Assembly (NCBI GenBank): GCA_024734495.1
Contig: JALMQS010000102.1
Location: forward strand, 6,912,095 to 6,976,094
Source: Forficula auricularia
Lineage: Eukaryota > Arthropoda > Insecta > Dermaptera > Forficulidae
DNA length: 64,000 bases
Direction of reading: 5' to 3'
Part shown: positions 57,030-64,000 of the stretch, one piece after another
Numbering within the stretch: position 1 is the first letter of the stretch
How the letters are laid out: each line of letters opens with the position of its first letter
Made by a program: the position numbers and the translations under genes
Notes under the pieces: generated by a model
The model's database searches: none
Told to the model about the DNA's origin: nothing
The model's input: only the letters and a program-made list of their open reading frames with translations

Positions 57030-57870
57030 ACATTGCAATGGTCTTGCGGGTTGAGCAAGAATATATTTAAATAATCAATTAACATCTTATTTTTCTTTAG
57101 AATTAAGTCTAATTAAGGCAAGCTATTAGTCAAAGAACAGGGAAAACTGATGAGTTCTGAGAAAGCTAGACAAATGACCAGTAATTAATAATAATAGAAC
57201 TGCATTGACTTGAGAGAGGTGAGCGAGTGAACACACATACACTGCTATTGGAGTTGAATAGAATACATACATATACATACTTATATTCAAGTTCCGCAGT
57301 GAGTAGAAGAGAGAATACTGACTTCTTCTTATATATATATACCTACTGCAGAAGAGAGTCTTCATCACATACATACATACATACATACATATACATACGG
57401 CGGAGTGGCACACACCTACACGCTTATTCATCTATTACAAGGGAACATACAACGAGCACACACACACCAGCGGCTCCTCTCCAGGCCTTCGCTTGCAATA
57501 CACATACCATAGCTGGACACCAATACCAGAGCTCATTGTACAGTCACTGAATAAAAATATCTCATTGTCTCTCGTTAACCGCTGGTCTGTATATCATTAT
57601 TTATAGAATTAGTACCAGGAAGTCCATTTCCCTACATCCTTCACTCACCACATAAAATTTCATTCTCCATTCTAGGGACGCGCCACTTGGATCGGACACT
57701 GAGGGATACACCCACCCCATCAATAAAAAAATAGCGAAGCAGATTAAATACATATTTCATAATTATCGATATTAAATTAACATTAACGTAATAAAATAAA
57801 GCCCAATTTCCCTAGTACATATGAGTTACATTGCCCCCCCTCGCCCCTTGATAACCCCCCACCCCCTCGT
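57030..57870 (+). repeat. LTR-like insertion with (ACAT)n
   Basis: Contains a CATACATACATACATACATA microsatellite (57370-57400), AATAAAAATATCTCATTG polyadenylation-like text (57550) and a C-rich end. Absent from copies B and E. It may be a solo LTR, but the ends are not clear. Confidence 0.35.
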
Positions 57871-58180
57871 GACATGTTTAATTATAATTAAGAAACTCTT
57901 TTTACCATTGTTATCAAAAAGTAAACCAACATTTAAAAATAACTAATACATTTTTTTTTAAGAAAATTTTAATTCATAGTTACAACACAGTTTCTTAGAT
58001 AATGAATAATGAAAAATGTATAATGAAAAATTTACACAAAAAACAACGGCAACAACGCATTTATTTAACCTAAAAAGTGGGTTAACTTTAGTAATTTTTT
58101 GAAGTTTTCAGCAATAGTTCTTACCAGCTTTCATTCGCTTATTTAGAACTTTTTGTTTTATAAATCTTCCTTTATAATGT

Positions 58181-58957
58181 CTAATTTCTAGGCGCTGTAA
58201 AATAGAGATTTCCCTGATATTCACTTCGATTCGAATACCCTGAAAATGTGTGACAGCCTTATCCATGTTGGGCGTCTCTGTCGCATCTGACCTGTCTTGG
58301 AATGAACACATCTCCTCTGTAGCGAAATCTGCAGCAAGGAAGATTGGCTTCTTATTCAGGTCCAAGCGATTTTACAAACCCACATCTTCTCACCATCTAC
58401 AAAGGCCCAAATCCGCCCCTGTCTCGAATACGGCTCTCATCTGTGGAGGAGCCTCAAAATATTCTCTTGCTACCCTTGATGCAATCTTGTGAAACGAGCC
58501 GTCAGGCTAATTGACGATTCACCACCGACTCCCTCGACTCGCTGGCTCATCGAAGAGATGTTCGCCCTTTCCCTTTTCTAGATACTATCACGGCAGGTGC
58601 CTGGATGAGATAAAATCAATAATTCCCCCCAAAGCATACTTTGCACGCAGCACACGTTTTGCCGACCAACACTCTTTTGCGGTCAAATTGGAAAGTGCCG
58701 GACCACTTCATTCGCGAATACATATATCCCCATGATTCTCAAGGAACTGAAACTCTCTCCCAGCCTCTATCTTTCCCAGCACCTATGATCTTCAAAACCT
58801 TCAAAACCAGGGTGCATAGACACCTACGTCTACACCCTCTCACTTAATCAACTTTCCTTCTCTTCGGTAATGCAAGGGTCTTTCTTTATCCATAGGGGCT
58901 ACACCTTTACGGAAAGTAACGCTTCTGCATTCGATTGCATTAAAAAAAAAAAAATAA
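58181..58957 (+). mobile_element. Jockey-like LINE, 5'-truncated insertion in copy F
   Basis: Target duplication TAATGT (58175-58180 and 58958-58963), ending in poly(A). RT tail pieces: LGVSVASDLSWNEHISSVAK, AARKIGFLFRSKRFYKP, then frame-shifted DEIKSIIPPKAYFARSTRF. Confidence 0.85.
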
Positions 58958-59169
58958 TAATGTACTTTATCTGAAATTTCTATGATTAAATATATACAAG
59001 CACGGACAGTGTTGCCAGATTTGTCAAACGAGCACGGGATTGGCTAGTAGTGGTACATAAACAGCAAAAAGTTTTCGGCATATGAATTATGAATCCTTAT
59101 TGTCTGTTCTATATACTCTAGCATTAACTTTTGCTAGTATTGTCGCGAAACAACTACCTTAAAATTTGA

Positions 59170-59290
59170 ATAGGCATATAAATTTTCTACAGGCTAAAAC
59201 TCGTCTCCCTCACTAACCCTACTAACACTTTACTGATGTGCTGTCTAAATGGGCTTTGTTCCCGGTGACAATAAATAAAAAAAAATTTTT
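59170..59290 (+). mobile_element. LINE 3' tail fragment
   Basis: GTGCTGTCTAAATGGGCTTT...ACAATAAATAAAAAAAAA, the closing sequence common to jockey-type LINEs. No coding part. Confidence 0.5.
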
Positions 59291-59329
59291 ACTTTCGGAC
59301 TTATTTTGATTAGTTCTAAAAGAATCCGT

Positions 59330-59965
59330 CATCAGATAATCATCAAGAAGATTGGCCATTTATTCAGGTCCAAACGATTTTTCACGCCCCTACATCTTCT
59401 CACCATCTACAAAGCCCAAATCCGGCCCTGTCTCGAATACGGCTCTCATCTATGGAGAAGAGCCTCTAAATATTCTCTTGCTACCCAGGATGCAATTCAG
59501 AAACGAGCCATCAGACTAATTGACGATTCTACCCTCACCGACTCCCTCGACTCGCTAGCTCATCGAAGAAATGTCTCTGCCCTTTTCCTTTTCTATAGAT
59601 ACTATCACGGCAGGTGCTCTGATGAGATAAAATCAATAATTCCCCCCGAAGCATACTTTGCGCGTAGAACGCGTTTTGCCGACTCCCAACACTCTTTCGC
59701 GGTCAAATTAGAAAAGTGCTGGACCACTTCATTCGCCAATACATATATCCCCATGACTTCAAGGAACTGGAACTCTCTCCCAGCCTCCATCTTTCCCAGC
59801 ACTTATAATCTTCAAACCTTCAAAACCAGAGTGCATAAACACCTACTTCTCCACCCTCTCACTTAATCAGCTTTCCCTTCTCTTCGGTAATGCAAGGGTC
59901 TTTCGAGATCCATAGGGGCTGTATCTTTACTGGTGCGCCCCTTCTTGCATTCGATTGCATTAAAA
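59330..59965 (+). mobile_element. Jockey-like LINE fragment, best-preserved copy
   Basis: One open frame of 186 codons (59306-59866): IGHLFRSKRFFTPLHLLTIY, RPCLEYGSHLWRRASKYSLA, AHRRNVSALFLFYRYYHGRC, IIPPEAYFARRTRF, NSLPASIFPSTYNLQTFKTR, stop, short 3' UTR, poly(A). The catalytic RT core is missing. Confidence 0.85.
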
Positions 59966-60540
59966 AAAAAAAAAAAAATAGCAGCGCCACATGGAACCCG
60001 TGATACTACGGTTTCCGTGGTTTCTATAAAAAACAATTGAAAAAAAAAACTAAAAAAAACAATCTATTTTTTATACTCGATATCTCGAAAACTAAGCGAA
60101 ATCTCAAAAAATGGTATTCTTCATTTTCGTCTTATTTTGGCGAGTATATAAGAATCCATCGTCAGATCGCGATCCCACAGTTAACGTAGAATCCCCGAAA
60201 ATGTTAAATCGAAATGAAAAGATTTACCAAAGATATTTATCATCAAATTATTAATTCACCGAAACTGCAAATAGCGCGCCGAATCTTAAAAAAAGTTTCA
60301 ACCAATAAACATGTTGTAGTCAAACGAACCGCCCATCTCTTGCGCACGCGCATTAGTCTAAACAGACTGCAAGGCAAATTTGAATGACCGTTGTGTTTAA
60401 ACGTTAATTTAAACATTCCTAAAATGTCAAAAAATATAAATCTATGATTACTAATTTTATGCCAACAAATTTATTACCAGGTTAATTGAATACATGTATA
60501 ATATTTTATTTATTAATTATTTTATAATTTATTGAGTATA
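59966..60540. other. Upstream region of the 60.5-kb gene
   Basis: No coding or repeat boundary supported. The stretch just before the start codon is very AT-rich. Confidence 0.45.
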
Positions 60541-61060
60541 ATGGACAAAGTAAATAACTTAAAACAATGGCATCAACAACATCAACCACTTTTTTCCCAA
60601 GATCAACCATTCGGACAAAAATTAAATTCTTCTGATATCGATAAAGGTTTGTATTTTTGGTTTTTATTTTACTAATTTGAAACATTTAATTTTATTAATA
60701 TTTTATCTTTTATATAAAAATTATTAATCTTATTCACTATTCAACATTCTTTAGATGCAATTAAAAATAAAGTTATAATTTTTATTATCAATAATTTACA
60801 TTATTAATCAGATTCTATTTATATATTTTATATAAAAATGTATTATTTAAAAAATTGATCTATTAATGTTTAATCATATATATATATCTAACAATAATAA
60901 TTTATTAAATTAATCTGAAATCTATTTATATATTTTAGAAAGTGTAAAATTAAAAGATAAGCTTCACTGGCAAAAATGCTATAATGATTCATATAATTCA
61001 AATACATCATCAGAAAGGTTTGATAAAGAAAATATTAGTCCCGAAGAGAAAATGGTATAG
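60541..61060 (+). CDS. Unrecognised gene, first two exons
   Basis: Exon 1 is 60541-60646 (starts MDKVNNLKQWHQQHQPLFSQ), a phase-1 GT donor follows, and exon 2 is 60939-61054 (ESVKLKDKLHWQKCYNDSY ... ENISPEEKM). After ATG at 61052-61054 the next bases are GTATAG. This is either a splice donor leading to exons outside the window or a Val plus stop, which would give a protein of about 75 residues. The Gln/Asn/Ser/Lys-rich composition suggests a disordered N-terminus. The intron phase agreement argues that it is real. No domain is recognised and no function is assigned. Confidence 0.5.
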
Positions 61061-61594
61061 TATAAATAATTTTTTTAACCCTGGAACACTACCCATCAAA
61101 AATATTTTATTGTACTACCCTGAGGTGTACCCCAATAAAAAAGTCATAGAAAATAAACTTTTAACTTTATATCACATACTACTAAAGGGCATTTGTGCCT
61201 GCCTCTGTAACTACCTACCAACCTACATTCCTATGTCCCCCCAAGGGATGGGATGGGGTTGCGAGGTGGGATCCAGGGGGCTACTAAAGGGCATTTGTCC
61301 CTGTGTCTGTATGTACCTATGTTTGTATGCCCCCCCCCAGGGATGGGGGGTTGGGGTCCAAGGGTGGGGAGTCATGGGGGTCCACGGGGCTACTAAGGGG
61401 TATTTGTGCCTTAAGTCTGTACCTATATATATACAGGGGAGAGTTTTTTTGTTTGTTTTTTATAAAAATCCGCATATTCCACATAAAATATTACATGCGA
61501 TTTTAAAACAATGCAAGCTTCTACTAAACGAAGGATTCTTCTTTCCGACAATATACCTAATTCAAGACAATTTATTTGTTCCCCCCATAATCTA

Positions 61595-61808
61595 ACGAGA
61601 TCCTATCGAAATCCAGCCGCTCCACATACTTCTGAAAGATCTTCTCATGTCTTCGGTTCTTAAACAACAGATCCTGTGGAGGCGGGCAGCCGAACCCCTC
61701 CGTTACACAGTCCCTTATAAAACTCAAACGACTTCCATTGAAAACAGCACAGTCATATAAAATATGTCCCCAACTTTGGTGAGGGTTGGGATCCAGGGGT
61801 AGGTTCAC
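61595..61808 (-). mobile_element. LINE C-terminal fragment (HILYDC motif)
   Basis: Encodes QSWGHILYDCAVFNGSRLSF and, further on, RHEKIFQKYVERLDFDRI. The H-ILYDC pattern with a following F resembles the tail of RNase H- or zinc-knuckle-ending LINE proteins. Too short to place in a clade. Confidence 0.45.
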
Positions 61809-61979
61809 TGGGTTGGAGGGTGATCAGAGGTGGGAGAGAAGTTCCGGGGTTGGGGAGAGGGTCGGTGGGATGGAGAGTGGTTGGAGATGGAGGAGAGGGA
61901 GTGCACAAGTGACGGGGGGTCCAGGGGACGAAGCCCCTTCGCTAGCAAGAGGCCCACCGAAGGCGGGCCTTGCAGCTAG
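61800..61979 (+). mobile_element. Helitron 3' terminus
   Basis: GGCCCACCGAAGGCGGGCCT hairpin, then TTGCAGCTAG ending at 61979 and followed by T. Mirrors the 3' end of the complete copy at 40092. The 5' end was not found upstream; the start given is only where shared G-rich text begins. Confidence 0.7.
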
Positions 61980-62305
61980 TTATATACTAAAAACATATCT
62001 CGTGACAAACTTAGGCTCTAAGTCAGGGATGGGCAACTTCTTTTATAATAAAAAAATTAAGTAAACTTGCAAGGTGGGTTTCACATAAAATAAAATAAAA
62101 CAAAATTTCGATATATTTCGGGTTGTCTGTCAGTCCATCGTCAGGAGTCGGAAAACTGAATATAAATTAGAAAAATGTTTACAAATAATAATTTTTTGGA
62201 AACAGGTATGGTGAGGGAAAGTGAGGGGGAGGGAAGACGTACTGAAAATTAATATTTCTAGAAAGATGGAACAAGTGAGGATTTTTTGACAGGTGGTGCG
62301 AAATA

Positions 62306-63593
62306 TATGGCTGATTCTCAAAAAAAAATCGAAAAATGACTTTGATAATTTGATGGAATTTTTTTAAATTATTATGGAATTTCTTTTGTTAATTTGATAG
62401 TATATGGGCTAATTATTTAAAACGTTATAGTGGTCCCCAACTTTTTTGGGTTTCTTCTTCGAGTGTCATACCCGAAACGGGTGTCGGCGCCTCTCCACAT
62501 ATACCTGTGCTGAGTGTGTTTAGTTGTTTTACACAGATATACGGAACCTACTTTTTAACGCCGGTTCCGAACGGCTAATTTGGAGAGGTCACTTGGCAAT
62601 TATACTCTTGGTAGGTTGCCATTACTTTCCAAGAGTTGAGTTTAAAGGGGCCCATATAGTTAGGGGTTCAGAATAGTTCCAAAACAAATATGTGATACCC
62701 GGAAAAAAATATGATAAATTGTGAGAGACAACATGGAACATAAACTTGTTCTTGTACTGGTTTACTGGACCGTCGCTTAGAACACCAACACCAATAATTT
62801 GAATGAGGGGGGTGAGGGAATGAGGAAACGAAACATTATTGCACAAAAGTAGGAAAAATAACCTTATAATTTCCAATGTGAATGTGCGATACTTTATTAA
62901 TACTAGAAACACTCACAAATATATGATCAATGATACATAAATAAACGCTCAACTTTTTAAAACACGGGGTGAGGGAATGACGGTACAAAATGTAAACTTT
63001 GAAAAAAATTTATTTTTAATACTTTTAACACTAAATCTCATAACTCATAGACCAGTCTGGCATATTTTTAGAATATCAATATTACAAACTTCTAAAAACA
63101 ATAAGGAGGCGTTCACTATATAATTTGAAATTATGTTTATAATTCTACTTTTACACAATGGTGAGGGAATGATTCATTTTTTGAGAATGAATTTAAAAAT
63201 ATATTTTGGAACTTTCCCGTTTGTCGTGTTTAAACTAAATACACATTTATGTACAGCCAGTACTATATATATGAATAAATAATAAGATAGTAGAAAGTTT
63301 TAAGAAACTTTTCGAATTAGGTATTTGAATCTATTTGAATTTGGCGGTTGGGACACAGTGAGGGAATGATTTTTAGGGTATTTACTTGAACATATATTTT
63401 TTATTTAATATAAAAAAAAGATAAATATGTTTTATAATTTGGTGCGTCTAGGGGTGTAGTTTCATAAAAATTCTTTGTTACGAAAACTTAGGATTTTTAA
63501 AAAATTCTTTGTTACGAAAACTTACGATTTCCCATTTCACAGGAATCAACAAGGACATCAATTTCGATTTTTTTTGAGAATCAGCCATATATA
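62306..63593. mobile_element. TIR element with repeated GTGAGGGAATGA motif
   Basis: ATGGCTGATTCTCAAAAAAA at the left and its complement at the right (to about 63593). GTGAGGGAATGA or a close variant recurs at about 62810, 62968, 63162 and 63359. A SINE is inserted at 62452-62640. No transposase recognised. Confidence 0.6.
62452..62640 (-). mobile_element. SINE, copy 2
   Basis: Reverse of the body at 20400-20596: CTCTCCACATATACCTGTG and CTACTTTTTAACGCCGGTTC are shared. The tRNA-like 5' part is truncated. Confidence 0.65.
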
Positions 63594-63682
63594 CCTGGGT
63601 TTATAAAAAAAACAATGGTACAAGATAAATGCTGTTATCTTAATATTAAAATGAAATGTCTGAACAATAGAAGGTTGACGTG

Positions 63683-63722
63683 CACTGATGAAGAGCAGCG
63701 GTATAGCGCTCGAAACGTTGTT
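63683..63722 (+). ncRNA. Hammerhead-like motif, copy 7
   Basis: CTGATGA at 63685-63691, stem II GAGC/GCTC with inner loop, GAAACGTT at 63712-63719 (palindromic ACGT, U17). Core intact, but stem I pairing is poor. Confidence 0.5.
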
Positions 63723-64000
63723 AAAATATCGATTGCGTCTGCCCAAAATAAAGTAACAAATAGAAGTTGACTTTTATTTCAACTTTTTATTTTCCCCTTA
63801 CTGGCCCCTTAGCCAATTCAATTTAAATAAAATAGGGCCACCAAACACGGTTCTTTTTAAAATAGAAGGAATGTTTAGTTATTTATTATTATAAGATATA
63901 ATAGGTTGGTTTCACAAAACTAAAAGAGAAGATGATTATTAGCATAACTCTATATTAGGAATGTTACGAATGTTCGCATTCGCATCATTTTAAACATTCG

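Larger units (their letters stand above)
56845..59162 (-). mobile_element. TTAA-flanked element, GGTAGTTGTTTCGC family, copy F with nested insertions
   Basis: The right end GCGAAACAACTACCTTAA is intact; the left end has lost its TTAA. Foreign blocks at about 57030-57870 and at 58181-58957. Confidence 0.75.

Noticed and set aside
57227..57550. 107-codon ORF
   Set aside because: Driven by (ACAT)n and CA-rich repeats; no protein-like composition.
60984..61595. 203-codon ORF running past exon 2 of the unknown gene
   Set aside because: It is in another frame from exon 2 and crosses G-rich duplicated text (CTACTAAAGGGCATTTGT repeated), which looks non-coding.
61786..62064. 92-codon Gly/Arg-rich ORF
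   Set aside because: Translation of the G-rich Helitron 3' segment; composition follows the base bias.

Overview
The window looks like an AT-rich invertebrate metazoan genome, most likely an arthropod. Three housekeeping genes are split by many introns, and their introns and intergenic gaps are filled with old mobile elements: jockey-like and RTE-like LINEs, BEL/Pao, mariner, hAT, Helitron, a Penelope-like remnant, tRNA-derived SINEs and TTAA-flanked MITEs. The jockey-type reverse transcriptase tails and the abundance of mariner copies favour an arthropod. I cannot name the species.

Layout. 1-5.8 kb is a pile of LINE copies broken by a BEL/Pao remnant, followed by hammerhead-bearing repeats and a MITE. 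5.8-9.7 kb is a three-exon SPOUT1 gene (+ strand; predicted RNA methyltransferase) with two nested mariner elements in intron 2. 9.8-16 kb is intergenic: a long-TIR element, a fold-back MITE, a hAT remnant and an RTE-like LINE. 16.0-38.2 kb is a 17-exon valyl-tRNA synthetase on the minus strand, probably the mitochondrial VARS2 type. All splice phases agree over 985 codons. 38.2-39.0 kb is a shared divergent upstream region. 39.0-55.9 kb is an 11-exon ATIC gene (+ strand), reconstructed to 593 residues, with a Helitron, a near-intact RTE and several MITEs in its introns. 56-60.5 kb is a nested repeat block. 60.5-61.1 kb holds the first two exons of an unrecognised + strand gene. The remainder is repeat-derived.

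The genes are functionally independent (rRNA or kinetochore-linked methylation, tRNA charging, purine synthesis). VARS2 and ATIC share an upstream region of about 880 bp and may share a promoter.

The most interesting signal is a dispersed set of hammerhead-ribozyme motifs (CUGANGA core, stem II hairpin, GAAA, self-complementary stem III, NUH). Several have matching stem I arms, and at three loci they form head-to-head inverted pairs. At least three lie in introns in sense orientation and so would be in host pre-mRNA. Two further points stand out. One TTAA-flanked transposon family carries a short ORF conserved between copies. One RTE element is disabled by a single in-frame stop and sits in a transposon that also hosts a TTA-flanked element.
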